From assembly GCA_024234395.1 (NCBI GenBank), contig JACKOH010000001.1, forward strand, positions 825,001 through 889,000: 64,000 bases of DNA. The letters are read 5' to 3'. This document shows, one piece after another, positions 35,093 through 44,249 of the stretch. The position numbers were made by a program, and so were the translations under genes. The notes beneath the pieces were generated by a model, which was given only the letters and a program-made list of their open reading frames with translations, was not told the DNA's origin and made no database searches. The stretch comes from Pseudomonadales bacterium. Its GTDB lineage: Bacteria > Pseudomonadota > Gammaproteobacteria > Pseudomonadales > Pseudohongiellaceae. The stretch's first letter is position 1. Each line of letters starts with the position of its first letter.

Positions 35093-36166
35093 ATGGCAGC
35101 CGTTTCAGAATTAACTGCCGATCGCGAAGTGGTCCGGAAATACCTGGATGCCGTCGATCTGCCGGCGCCGCTTGACGAGGCGACGGCCGAGGATTACCGG
35201 GAGCGAATCAAACGTTTGCTGGTGGAGAAAAACGCCACTATCGTCGCTCACTATTACACCGACGGCATGCTTCAGGACCTGGCCGATGAAACCGGCGGTT
35301 TCGTGGGCGACTCGCTGGAAATGGCCCGTTTCGGCAGTGAAACCGCGGCCGACATCCTGGTCGTGGTGGGGGTGCGATTCATGGGCGAAACCGCCAAGAT
35401 TCTCAGCCCCGACAAGAAGGTGCTGATGCCCACGCTGGACGCCAACTGCTCCCTGGATATCGCCTGTCCCATCGAGCGTTTTTCAGAGTTTTGCGATCAG
35501 CATCCCGACCGCACCGTGGTGGTCTATGCCAACACGTCGGCAGCAGTCAAGGCACGCTCGGACTGGGTGGTGACATCCAGTATCGGTCTCGACGTGGTTG
35601 AACACCTGGCTGATCGCGGTGAAAAAATTCTCTGGGCGCCGGACAAGCACCTGGGCTCCTACATTCAACAGAAAACCGGCGCCGATATGCTGCTCTGGGA
35701 CGGCGCCTGTATCGTTCATGAAGAGTTTCGCTTCCGGGGCCTGCAGGACATGCGCAAACTGTATCCGCATGCTGCCGTGCTGGCTCACCCGGAGTCTCCG
35801 CAGCCGGTGCTGGAACTGGCGGATTTTGTCGGCTCCACCTCGCAGATGATCAAGGCCGCCCAGGAGATGCCTCACGATACTTTTATCGTGGCCACCGACA
35901 AGGGCATTTTCCACCGCATGCGGCAACTGGTGCCGGATACCACATTTATAGCCGCACCGACTGTGGGGACCGGGGCGACCTGCCGCAGTTGTGCCCACTG
36001 TCCGTGGATGGCGATGAATTCATTGCCCAGGCTGCATGACGCGCTGCGCGATGAAAGCCAGGAAATTGTGGTGGACAGGGAGTTGGGCGTGCGCGCCATG
36101 GTGCCGTTGCAGCGGATGCTCGATTTCGCCAGGGACCAACAGCTTTCCACCCGCGGCAGCGCCTGA
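35093..36166 (+). CDS. nadA: quinolinate synthase A
   Basis: About 357 residues from the ATG at 35093 (GGGGTG about 10 nt upstream); a GTG four codons earlier is possible. NadA condenses iminoaspartate with dihydroxyacetone phosphate to quinolinate in NAD synthesis. Three homologous domains share a [4Fe-4S] cluster; cysteines are visible in DANCSLDIACPI and in the GATCRSCAHCPWMAMN block, which also has the CxxCxxC pair of cysteines. Substrate motifs AHYYTDGMLQDLADETGG and VVYANTSAAVKARSDW are intact. It converges with bepA, their stops 9 nt apart. Confidence 0.95.
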   Translation: MAAVSELTADREVVRKYLDAVDLPAPLDEATAEDYRERIKRLLVEKNATIVAHYYTDGMLQDLADETGGFVGDSLEMARFGSETAADILVVVGVRFMGETAKILSPDKKVLMPTLDANCSLDIACPIERFSEFCDQHPDRTVVVYANTSAAVKARSDWVVTSSIGLDVVEHLADRGEKILWAPDKHLGSYIQQKTGADMLLWDGACIVHEEFRFRGLQDMRKLYPHAAVLAHPESPQPVLELADFVGSTSQMIKAAQEMPHDTFIVATDKGIFHRMRQLVPDTTFIAAPTVGTGATCRSCAHCPWMAMNSLPRLHDALRDESQEIVVDRELGVRAMVPLQRMLDFARDQQLSTRGSA

Positions 36167-36174
36167 ACGTCCGG

Positions 36175-37638
36175 TCAGCCGGCCAGTTCCGCTTCCAGTG
36201 CCTGGATATCCCGGATTTTCTGTCTGACCGCGGCTACAGCCGCACCGTTGGAAGGTTTTCCGGTTTCGATATCGAGAGCGAACTGTAATTGCTCCCGGGC
36301 CCTGCGAAAATCTCCGATCAGCACGAAGTACTCGGCCCGGGCCTGATGGACCTTGCTGATGTCACCTGCCTGGCCCTGGGTCTCGGCGATCAGGAACCAC
36401 AGCGAGTAATCCTCAGGGCGTGTCTTGACATGCTCCTCGAGCAGGTCCGCGGCCTGTTGGTAACGGCGGGATTCGATCAGCGCATCGGCGTAAGCCATGG
36501 TCAGCGGGTGATTACCCGGGTTGATACTCAGGTGCCGGTCGAGAAAATTCAACGCCTGCCCGCTTTCATTCTGGGCGGTGAGAATCTCCGCCTGGGTCAC
36601 CACATAACTGATGCGATTGGGGTCCTTGTCCAGCAGCGGGCTCAGGGTTTCATTGGCCATCCGGTAGTTGCTGTCTTCCGAGTAAGCCATGGCCAGCCCG
36701 TAGCGGGCGCCGTCCCGTTCGACTTCGCTGTCCGCGGCCTGTAACTGCCGCTGGTATTCAGTGATGGCGTCCTTCTTGTTGGGCGCGTAATGGGTGACCA
36801 CCCGGCCCCGCATCAGCAGGTATTCCAGGTGTTCCGGGTAGGCCCGTTCGGGATAGCGGGCGGCGCGGCCGCGGCTGTCGGCGATCCGCGACTCGGTAAC
36901 CGGGTGCGAGAGCAGGAATTCGGGGGGCCGGGTGCCATAACGGTTGGCCGAGGCCAGCCGCTGAAAGAGAGCCGGCATGGTGTACGGGTCATAGCCGGCA
37001 TCGAACAGGGTCTTGATACCGACCCGGTCGGCCTCGGCCTCGTTACTGCGGCTGAAGCGCAACTGGTTCTCAAGCGCCCGGCCCTGGGTGGCCATCAGCG
37101 CCGCCTGTCCGTGCTCGGCGTCGGAAGTGGCCATTACCACCACGCTGGCCAGCAGGGCCGCCATCTGGGGAATGCGGGTGGTTTCCGCCTGTTCAATACT
37201 GCGCGCAAAATGACGCTGACTGACGTGGGCCAGCTCATGGGAAATCACCGAGGCGAACTCGCCTTCGGTTTCGGCATTGAGGAACAGACCGGTATTGACT
37301 CCGATCACTCCGCCGGGAACGGCGAAGGCGTTCAATACCTGGCTGTCCACGATGATGAAGGCCAGTCTGTGATCGCGTAATTCGCTCTTGGAAGCCAGCC
37401 GGTAGGAGATATTTTCCAGGTAATTATTGAGCAGCGGATCCGAGATGGTCGGCGTGGTGCGGCGCAGTGAGCGCAGGAACTCCCGCCCCAGTTTGTGCTC
37501 TTCTTCCATGGAGACATAGCCGGAGATGCGGTCGCCCAGACTGGGCAGGGCATTCTGCGCCAGGGCGGGAACTGACAGCATTCCGGTCAGCAGCGCGGCG
37601 AGAACTGGGGTGGCAAATTTGGGCATAACGGCACTCAT
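36175..37638 (-). CDS. bepA: periplasmic M48 metalloprotease/TPR protein, BepA (YfgC)-like
   Basis: 487 residues with a signal peptide ending PALAQ. The zinc motif is HELAHVSQRH (about residue 136) with the third ligand in NEAEADRVG. After the peptidase domain comes a C-terminal TPR array (from about residue 300, e.g. RRYQQAADLLEEHVKTRPED). BepA checks LptD and BAM assembly in the outer membrane. ATG at 37638; an ATG 4 codons later is also possible. Between nadA and tusA as in Pseudomonas. Confidence 0.93.
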   Translation of the reverse strand: MSAVMPKFATPVLAALLTGMLSVPALAQNALPSLGDRISGYVSMEEEHKLGREFLRSLRRTTPTISDPLLNNYLENISYRLASKSELRDHRLAFIIVDSQVLNAFAVPGGVIGVNTGLFLNAETEGEFASVISHELAHVSQRHFARSIEQAETTRIPQMAALLASVVVMATSDAEHGQAALMATQGRALENQLRFSRSNEAEADRVGIKTLFDAGYDPYTMPALFQRLASANRYGTRPPEFLLSHPVTESRIADSRGRAARYPERAYPEHLEYLLMRGRVVTHYAPNKKDAITEYQRQLQAADSEVERDGARYGLAMAYSEDSNYRMANETLSPLLDKDPNRISYVVTQAEILTAQNESGQALNFLDRHLSINPGNHPLTMAYADALIESRRYQQAADLLEEHVKTRPEDYSLWFLIAETQGQAGDISKVHQARAEYFVLIGDFRRAREQLQFALDIETGKPSNGAAVAAVRQKIRDIQALEAELAG

Positions 37639-37872
37639 CAGGCTAATTGACCGCCTCTATCATAGAAAAATTCCGCCTTTGGGTTAAGTGAAATGGTCGT
37701 TTTTTTGTGTCAATCAATCACTTAAGGCGCCTCCATCGGCAATCGGAGCTTACCGGGAGCCATCGGCGGGAAGGGGCCACCCAAGGCATTGGAAAATAAC
37801 GGCATCCGGAAAACACCTGCCACGCACCTTTTCGCTGGGCACGGGCAGGCCAGCATTGGTAAACTAGCAGTC

Positions 37873-38109
37873 ATGTCAGATCTAGAAGTAGACTTGGAGC
37901 TGGATGTCAGCAATTTACAGTGCCCGATGCCTTTACTTAAGGCCAAGCTGGCGCTCAATAGCCTTGCGAGCGATCAGGTGCTCAAAGTGATAGCTACCGA
38001 TCCCGGTTCTGAAAAAGATTTTCATCTGTTTGTAGAACAGAGCGATCACCAGATTCTGGATTTCAGAAAAGACGAACGTGGCTATTATTACTGGATAAGG
38101 AAGGGTTGA
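37873..38109 (+). CDS. tusA: TusA/SirA-like sulfurtransferase protein
   Basis: 78 residues from the ATG at 37873; 28 extra codons upstream in the same frame have no family support. The active cysteine is in LDVSNLQCPMPLLKAK. TusA-like proteins relay persulfide sulfur to tRNA thiolation or molybdenum cofactor assembly. Located before perM and divergent from bepA, an order shared with Pseudomonas where this member affects molybdenum enzymes (recalled from literature). Confidence 0.9.
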   Translation: MSDLEVDLELDVSNLQCPMPLLKAKLALNSLASDQVLKVIATDPGSEKDFHLFVEQSDHQILDFRKDERGYYYWIRKG

Positions 38110-38139
38110 CCGGGTAATTTCCGGTAGAGCATATCGCTG

Positions 38140-39264
38140 ATGCGCAGGCTTCTGCACGATTTCTATCAACGCTATTTTCACGATGACGAATCCCTGATTC
38201 TGCTCATCCTGCTCGCCCTTGCGTTGCTGTTTCTATACCTGTTCGGCAATTCCCTGGCCCCGCTTTTCGCCTCTATTATCATCGCCTACCTGATGCAGGG
38301 GCCGGTAATCCGCCTGCGGGCACTGGGAGTGCCGAGACTGGTTTCGTTCGGAGTGATCTACACCCTGTTCATCGCGGCGTTTCTCGGATTACTGCTGGTG
38401 GTGTTACCGGCGGTATGGAATCAGCTTTCCCGTCTCCTCAATGAGTTACCGAGGCTGATCAGTCAGTGGCAGGACTCACTGATGCTGCTGCCCGAGCAGT
38501 ATCCCAGCCTGTTTACGGAACAGCAGGTGGATGAACTGGTCAGAAGTGCCCGCGGTGAGTTGACGGTGCTGGGCCAGACCATGGTTACCTATTCGATTGC
38601 CAGTATTCCCCGGGTGATCTCACTGGTGATCTTCATGGTACTGGTACCGATTCTGGTATTTTTTCTGCTCAAGGACCGGGATCCTCTGGTGCGGTGGGTC
38701 ACCAATTTTCTGCCCAGAAACCGGCCGCTGATGATCAAGATCTGGCAGGAAATGGATCTGCAGCTTTCCAACTACATACGTGGCAAGGTGCTGGAAATTT
38801 TCCTGGTGGGGGCGGCAACCTACCTGGTGTTTATTTTCATCGGCATTGATTACGCACTGTTGCTGTCGGTACTGGTGGGATTGTCGGTGGTGGTCCCTTA
38901 TATCGGGGCGACCGTGGTCACCGTCCCGGTACTGGCAGTAGCCTACGTACAATGGGGCGTGGGCAGCGAGTTCTATACAATTACCATCGCGTATATTGTG
39001 ATTCAGATCGTCGACGGCAATGTGCTGGCGCCGATCATTTTCTCCGAGACCAATAACCTGCATCCCATCGCGGTTATTGCCGCGGTACTCGTATTCGGCG
39101 GCATCTGGGGATTGGCCGGGGTGTTCTTCGCGATTCCGCTGGCGACCTTTGTCAAGGCTATTATCAATGCCTGGCCATCGAGGGTACAATCGCGGGTTTC
39201 CGAGGCGCCGGTTAGAAATCCAGCCGCGTCGGATGCCAGCCCAGCGCCATCCAGACCGAGGTAA
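38140..39264 (+). CDS. perM: PerM/AI-2E transporter-family membrane protein
   Basis: 374 residues with about seven to eight membrane helices: an early pair (LILLILLALALLFLYLFGN, FASIIIAYLMQGPVI), a third before a soluble stretch (about 110-165), then the family signature region AATYLVFIFIGIDYALLLSV, VVVPYIGATVVTVPVLAV and IIFSETNNLHPIAVIAAVL. Family members export peptides, protons or signalling molecules; the substrate here cannot be inferred. 30 nt after tusA and 3 nt before dapA. Confidence 0.9.
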   Translation: MRRLLHDFYQRYFHDDESLILLILLALALLFLYLFGNSLAPLFASIIIAYLMQGPVIRLRALGVPRLVSFGVIYTLFIAAFLGLLLVVLPAVWNQLSRLLNELPRLISQWQDSLMLLPEQYPSLFTEQQVDELVRSARGELTVLGQTMVTYSIASIPRVISLVIFMVLVPILVFFLLKDRDPLVRWVTNFLPRNRPLMIKIWQEMDLQLSNYIRGKVLEIFLVGAATYLVFIFIGIDYALLLSVLVGLSVVVPYIGATVVTVPVLAVAYVQWGVGSEFYTITIAYIVIQIVDGNVLAPIIFSETNNLHPIAVIAAVLVFGGIWGLAGVFFAIPLATFVKAIINAWPSRVQSRVSEAPVRNPAASDASPAPSRPR

Positions 39265-39267
39265 TTA

Positions 39268-40149
39268 ATGATCAAGGGCAGTATTGTTGCCATCGTCACG
39301 CCGATGCACGGGAACGGGGAAATCGATTACCCGGCCTTCGACCGGCTGCTTGAATGGCACCTGGAGTCGGGGACCGATGCCATTGTCGTGGTGGGAACCA
39401 CCGGGGAATCCGCAACCCTTTCCACGCAGGAACACTGCGACGTGGTGGAGCATTGTGTCAAGGCGATCGGCGGCCGGATTCCGGTAATCGCCGGGACCGG
39501 CTCCAATTCCACCGAGGAAGCACTGTTCTTTACCGAGTCGGCCCGTCTGCATGGAGCCGATGCCTGCCTGCTGGTAACGCCGTATTACAACAAACCCAGC
39601 CAGGAAGGCCTGTATCAACATTTCCGGACCATAGCCGAGCGCATCGATATTCCGCAGATTCTCTACAACGTTCCCGGCCGGACCGCCTGCGATCTGCTGC
39701 CGGAAACCGTGGAGCGGCTCGCCAGTCTGTCCAATGTGGTGGCCATCAAGGAGGCCAGCGGCAGCGTGCAGCGGGGCCTGGATATTATCGCCCGCTGCGG
39801 CGACAGCCTGGGTGTTTACAGTGGCGACGATCCGGTTGCCATGGAAATGATTCTGGGCGGGGCGATCGGCAATATTTCAGTCACCGCCAACGTGGCGCCG
39901 GCCATCATGCATAAGATGTGTGCGGCGGCGCTGGCCGGCGACCGGGCCGAGGCGAGCCGGCTGAACGACAGCGTGGCACTGCTGCACCAGCGCCTGTTCC
40001 TGGAATCCAATCCGGTACCGGTTAAATGGGCCCTGTATCGGATGGGCCTGATAGAATCGGGAATTCGTCTGCCGCTGGTGGAACTAAATGCCAGGTTTCA
40101 TGACCAAGTTACTGAAGCCCTGCAGGCGGCCGGGATAGAACTGAAGTGA
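39268..40149 (+). CDS. dapA: 4-hydroxy-tetrahydrodipicolinate synthase
   Basis: 293 residues. The first step specific to lysine/diaminopimelate synthesis, condensing pyruvate with aspartate semialdehyde. The Schiff-base lysine is in VVAIKEASG (about residue 161), Tyr133-equivalent in ILYNVPGRTACDL, and GTTGESATLS binds the substrate carboxylate. The start MIKGSIVAIVTPM is typical. Close to perM and overlapping the start region of bamC, so likely cotranscribed. Confidence 0.97.
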   Translation: MIKGSIVAIVTPMHGNGEIDYPAFDRLLEWHLESGTDAIVVVGTTGESATLSTQEHCDVVEHCVKAIGGRIPVIAGTGSNSTEEALFFTESARLHGADACLLVTPYYNKPSQEGLYQHFRTIAERIDIPQILYNVPGRTACDLLPETVERLASLSNVVAIKEASGSVQRGLDIIARCGDSLGVYSGDDPVAMEMILGGAIGNISVTANVAPAIMHKMCAAALAGDRAEASRLNDSVALLHQRLFLESNPVPVKWALYRMGLIESGIRLPLVELNARFHDQVTEALQAAGIELK

Positions 40150-40163
40150 TGATCGGGACAACC

Positions 40164-41225
40164 ATGCAAGCAACGCTGGCAAAAACATTACTGATACTGA
40201 TACTGGCGACGATCCAGATTTCCTGCTCGTACCTGTCCGGCGACGACGGGGTTTTTCGTGATCGCAAGAGCGATTATCTGACTGCGCCGACGGTGCCGGA
40301 TATGCGGGTTCCGGACGATCTCGACAGCTATACCCTCGATCAACTGTATGTGGTGCCCGAGCAGGTGGTTCCCAACGCAGACAATTTCGGCGGTGACATT
40401 CCCCGTCCCAAACCGCTCGACACCAATCGTCCGGAAGGCGTGGTCATCCGGCGTTTTTCCGGTGAGAACTGGATCGTTATCGCCGCGTCTCCGGGGCAGG
40501 TGTGGCCACGGGTACGGGATTTCTGGACCCAGCGCGGCACCGAGCTGGATTATGAAAACCCGGTGGACGGTGTGATGGAGACAGTGTGGCTCACCAATCT
40601 TGCCAATCCACTGGAGCGGGAAAAGTACCGGCTTCGTATCGAGCCGGGTATTCATGCCGGCAGTTCGGAGATCTCACTGGTGCAGATTGCCAGGCCGGCC
40701 GCTGCACCTGGCAACGAGCTGGTGGTGTGGCCGCGCCTTTCGCAGTCGGAAGACCGGGAGTTTGCCATGCTGCAGGAAATTTCCCAGTACCTGGCCGACC
40801 GCACCGATATTTACAGCTCCTCATCCTCCAGTCTGCTGGCTGGCAGCCTGGCGGGCGCCAGCAAGGCTTCACTGGTGGAGGATCGCGGCCTGGGACCGGT
40901 GCTGGAACTGCGTCTCAGCCTGAACCGGGCCTGGGGACAGATCGGCCAGGCGCTGAATGAAGCAGGACTGGAGGTCGTGGAGCGGGACCGCGACAATTCG
41001 GAATTTCAGGTACAGTTCTCGGGTATCGCCCTGGACCAGGAGTCCGGTGGTTTCCTGTCCCGAGTTTTCGGCGACGATACCGACGACGGCGAGGCAGCAC
41101 GACTGTTCCGGGTCAATCTGGAAGAAACCCGAGATCTGATCCGGGTAACTGCCCGGCCGGTTGACGGTGCTTCTCTGCCCGGTCTGGAAACCGATCTGTT
41201 GCAGACGATTCTGTCAAATCTCTGA
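40164..41225 (+). CDS. bamC: outer-membrane assembly lipoprotein BamC
   Basis: About 353 residues from the ATG at 40164 (GGGA 6 nt upstream); in-frame GTG 40146 and ATG 40149 overlapping the dapA stop are alternatives. The N-terminal signal ends in ATIQISC, a weak lipobox (Gln at -3), followed by the unstructured segment that binds BamD (DYLTAPTVPDMRVPDDLDSY, matching other BamC). Two helix-grip domains follow (GENWIVIAASPGQVWPRVRD; LRLSLNRAWGQIGQALNEAG). The order dapA-bamC is conserved. Confidence 0.9.
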   Translation: MQATLAKTLLILILATIQISCSYLSGDDGVFRDRKSDYLTAPTVPDMRVPDDLDSYTLDQLYVVPEQVVPNADNFGGDIPRPKPLDTNRPEGVVIRRFSGENWIVIAASPGQVWPRVRDFWTQRGTELDYENPVDGVMETVWLTNLANPLEREKYRLRIEPGIHAGSSEISLVQIARPAAAPGNELVVWPRLSQSEDREFAMLQEISQYLADRTDIYSSSSSSLLAGSLAGASKASLVEDRGLGPVLELRLSLNRAWGQIGQALNEAGLEVVERDRDNSEFQVQFSGIALDQESGGFLSRVFGDDTDDGEAARLFRVNLEETRDLIRVTARPVDGASLPGLETDLLQTILSNL

Positions 41226-41242
41226 TCCTTTCAGGCTGCGGC

Positions 41243-41261
41243 CCGGTAGCCAGGCTACCGG
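41243..41261 (+). terminator. hairpin after bamC, possible terminator
   Basis: CCGGTAGC and GCTACCGG form an 8-bp perfect stem around a 3-nt loop, 18 nt past the bamC stop. There is no U tract, so it is a weak intrinsic terminator at best or an RNA-stabilising 3' end. Confidence 0.4.
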
Positions 41262-41362
41262 CGGATCTATACCGAAAGGTCGATAATTCGCCGCGGCAAG
41301 CGAGAATGGTGATGTCGCCAGGCGGCCGCGACTCCTGATAACCCTCGACAGCGAAACACGTA

Positions 41363-42754
41363 ATGGACCTGTTAACGATCCTGATAGTGGCTTTGGCCGC
41401 AGTGGCCATCTCCGCTCTGACAACCTATCTGCTGGTGAACTCAAGGGTCAGTGAGCGGGATCGGGAAATTGCCGGGCTGGCAGCCCGCCTGGAGAGCCGC
41501 GATCAGGAACTGCGGACTCTGCAGAGTGAACTGGAGGCGCTGACCGAACAATCCTCGGTGTTGAGTCAGACCAATAGCGGGCTGCGGGAACAGCAGGCCC
41601 GCCTGCAATCGGAACTGAGCGGGGAGCGGGAGAAGTTTGCGGAAAAGCTCAGTCTGCTGGAGGGCGCTCGGGAGCAGATGAGTCTGCAGTTCAAGGAGCT
41701 GGCCAGCGAAATCCTGGAAGACAAAAGCAAGCGCTTCACCGCCAGCAATCAGGAAAATATCAATCGCATTCTCGCCCCGCTGCAGGACAAGATAAAACAG
41801 TTCGAAAAACGGGTCGAAGAGACCTATGACCGCGAGTCTAAAGAACGGTTTTCGCTGGCCCGGGAGATCCGCAATCTGCAGGACCTGAACAGCAGGCTCA
41901 GTGAGGATGCCATCAATCTCACCAATGCCCTGAAGGGAGACAACAAGGCCCAGGGGACCTGGGGGGAAATGATCCTGGAATCGATCCTGGAAAAATCCGG
42001 ATTGGTGAAGGGCCGGGAATACCAGGTCCAGGTGAATCTCAAAGCCGCTGACGGCAGTCGCAGCCAGCCGGATGTCATCGTGCACATGCCCGAATCCAAG
42101 GACATCATCATCGATTCCAAGGTGTCGCTGAAGGCCTATGAAGCGTTCTGCAGCGAGGCCGAGACCGATCGTAAGGCGGACTTGTTGCGACAGCATATCC
42201 AGTCGATTCGCAATCATGTGAAGCTGCTGTCGGGCAAGGATTACCAGAATCTGCCGGGCATCAACACGCTGGATTTCATCCTTCTGTTCATGCCGATCGA
42301 GGCGGCGTTTTCAGTGGCAGCCCAGCAGGATACCGAGCTGTTTATCGACGCCTTTGAAAAGAACATCATTATCGTCGGTCCCTCGACGCTGCTGACCACA
42401 CTGCGAACCGTGCAGAATATCTGGCGCATGGCACAGCAGAATCAGAATGCCGTGGAAATTGCCAGCCGGGCAGGAGCCCTGTATGACAAGTTCGTCGGGT
42501 TTGTGGTGGATCTAGAGGATATCGGCGGCAAGATAGATGCCACCCGGCGCAGTTACGATCAGGCCCATAACAAGCTGCTCAGCGGCCGGGGCAACCTGGT
42601 CGGACGGGTCGAGAAGCTCAGGAAGCTGGGCGCCAAGGCGTCCAAACAGCACAGTCGGGAAGTGTTGCAGGCGGCGGATCTGGAAATGCAACAGGATGCG
42701 CTGCCGGGTCCCGCGGACAGCAACTCTGTCGATGACGACAGGGAAGATGGCTGA
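41363..42754 (+). CDS. rmuC: RmuC-family DNA recombination protein
   Basis: 463 residues. One N-terminal membrane helix (LLTILIVALAAVAISALTTYLL) leads to a long coiled coil (residues 30-170, L/E/Q-rich) and then the RmuC nuclease-like core with NALKGDNKAQGTWGEMILES, DVIVHMPESKDIIIDSKVSL and FMPIEAAFSVA. RmuC limits inversions at short inverted repeats in E. coli. The miaE start codon overlaps its stop (ATGA), so the two genes are translationally coupled. Confidence 0.94.
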   Translation: MDLLTILIVALAAVAISALTTYLLVNSRVSERDREIAGLAARLESRDQELRTLQSELEALTEQSSVLSQTNSGLREQQARLQSELSGEREKFAEKLSLLEGAREQMSLQFKELASEILEDKSKRFTASNQENINRILAPLQDKIKQFEKRVEETYDRESKERFSLAREIRNLQDLNSRLSEDAINLTNALKGDNKAQGTWGEMILESILEKSGLVKGREYQVQVNLKAADGSRSQPDVIVHMPESKDIIIDSKVSLKAYEAFCSEAETDRKADLLRQHIQSIRNHVKLLSGKDYQNLPGINTLDFILLFMPIEAAFSVAAQQDTELFIDAFEKNIIIVGPSTLLTTLRTVQNIWRMAQQNQNAVEIASRAGALYDKFVGFVVDLEDIGGKIDATRRSYDQAHNKLLSGRGNLVGRVEKLRKLGAKASKQHSREVLQAADLEMQQDALPGPADSNSVDDDREDG

Positions 42755-43392
42755 TGGCTGTGGAAGTACTGGATTTCTTATCCTGTGAGACACCCGCGGC
42801 CTGGGTGGAGGCGGCGGTGGAAGACTTGGATACGCTGTTGATCGATCACGCCAATTGTGAAAAGAAAGCAGCGGCGACTGCCATGAGCCTGTTGTATCGT
42901 CATGTGGACAAGACCGAGTTACTGTTGCTTATGTCGCGGTTGGCCCGGGAGGAGCTGCTGCATTTCAAGCAGGTTGTCGAGGTGATGAGCGATCGGCAGA
43001 TTCGCTACCGCCGGCTGGGACCGTCCCGCTATGCCGCCGGACTGCGCAGGCACATCGATAACCGCGAGCAGGGCGGTCTGATCGACATCCTGATTATCGG
43101 AGCGCTGGTGGAAGCCCGTTCCTGTGAACGCTTCGACAAACTGCTGCCGCATCTGAATCCGGAGCTGGCCAGGTTTTACCGGAGCCTGGTGAAATCCGAA
43201 TCTCGGCATTTTCATGACTATCTCAGCCTGGCCCGGCGCTACGATACCGGGGTACTCGAGTCGAGACTAGACACCTTTCACGCCATTGAGAGAGACCTGG
43301 TACTTTCCGAGGATGGGGAATTACGTTTTCACAGCGGCGTCCCCGCTGTATCCGGAGGGTCCGCGCAGCACCGCGAAAACACTCCGGTCTGA
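42754..43392 (+). CDS. miaE: tRNA-(ms2io6A)-hydroxylase MiaE
   Basis: 212 residues. A ferritin-like di-iron monooxygenase that hydroxylates the isopentenyl group of ms2i6A37 in tRNAs. The iron ligands are in HANCEKKAAATAMSLLYRH, LAREELLHFKQV (E..H) and, later, EARSCERF and SESRHFHDY. The ATG overlaps the rmuC stop by one base. It implies that the host also has miaA and miaB elsewhere. Confidence 0.94.
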   Translation: MAVEVLDFLSCETPAAWVEAAVEDLDTLLIDHANCEKKAAATAMSLLYRHVDKTELLLLMSRLAREELLHFKQVVEVMSDRQIRYRRLGPSRYAAGLRRHIDNREQGGLIDILIIGALVEARSCERFDKLLPHLNPELARFYRSLVKSESRHFHDYLSLARRYDTGVLESRLDTFHAIERDLVLSEDGELRFHSGVPAVSGGSAQHRENTPV

Positions 43393-43420
43393 TGGCGGGC
43401 CGGCCTGGTGACGGGCCGAT

Positions 43421-44050
43421 CTAATGGATAGTATCGGTTGCACCTGGCTGGGTGGTTGTCAGGCTGCCGGGCAATACCCATTCCTTCTCCACCACTACCA
43501 GGTCGTGACGATCCAGCTGAATATTGTCACCGCTGGGGGCGGTAATCTGTTCCAGCAGGACGCAGCTGATGGCCTCGTCCAGCGATACAATGACCGCCGG
43601 TTTGAAACCGTCGATGGTGTCCAGGCTGATCCGTTCGCCGACCTTGTACTCCACTACACCGCCGTAAACAGCTTCAGATCGCTTGACGACGCCATCGGCA
43701 GCATAAGGGGTAGCGAACCGGGCTGCCGCCACGATATGCATGATGCGCAGCACCGATTCATCGGTCAGATCCAGCTCAATCTGCTCGTATTCTTCGGCAT
43801 TGTCCTTCTCGCCCAGCGTATTGCGCAGCAGGGTCAGGAACAGATCCAGGTCCGACTTGGTCCATTCGATATCGATCGGGGTATCCGGCTCGGAGGACTG
43901 GTGGGGTGGGGAAATGATATCGGTTTCAATCTCCACTTCGGCCACTTCACGCCGGCTCTGGTTGGACAGCACGATACTGACCACGTCACTGCCCTCACCG
44001 GTTTCGTCGGTCAGGCGCCAGAAAATGCTGTGTCCGGAAGCGAAAATCAT
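43421..44050 (-). CDS. unrecognised conserved-looking acidic protein
   Basis: 209 residues, no signal peptide or membrane helix, rich in D, E, I and V. I do not recognise the family. The middle (LTDESVLRIMHIVAAARFATPY) looks helical and the C-terminal half (VVEYKVGERISLDTIDGFKPAVIVSL, DLVVVEKEWVLPG) looks like beta strands. Codon use is like that of the neighbours and the ATG is clear, so it is probably a real core-lineage gene. Convergent with miaE. Confidence 0.7.
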   Translation of the reverse strand: MIFASGHSIFWRLTDETGEGSDVVSIVLSNQSRREVAEVEIETDIISPPHQSSEPDTPIDIEWTKSDLDLFLTLLRNTLGEKDNAEEYEQIELDLTDESVLRIMHIVAAARFATPYAADGVVKRSEAVYGGVVEYKVGERISLDTIDGFKPAVIVSLDEAISCVLLEQITAPSGDNIQLDRHDLVVVEKEWVLPGSLTTTQPGATDTIH

Positions 44051-44249
44051 GTTGTCACCATACCCCTGCGTCTTAAATCCCTGCGTCTAATGTTGGGACC
44101 ATCAGTCGCGGTTTCAACCTGACTAAATTTAGCAGGTATCGTAGCGAGGTGAAACCCCGGTCACCGGAGGGGTGGCGGCCTAATCGGCAGGAAACCGGCG
44201 CTTCAGGACGGTTCGCAGGGTGGCAGAGTGGCTGCTGAAGGGGACAGTT

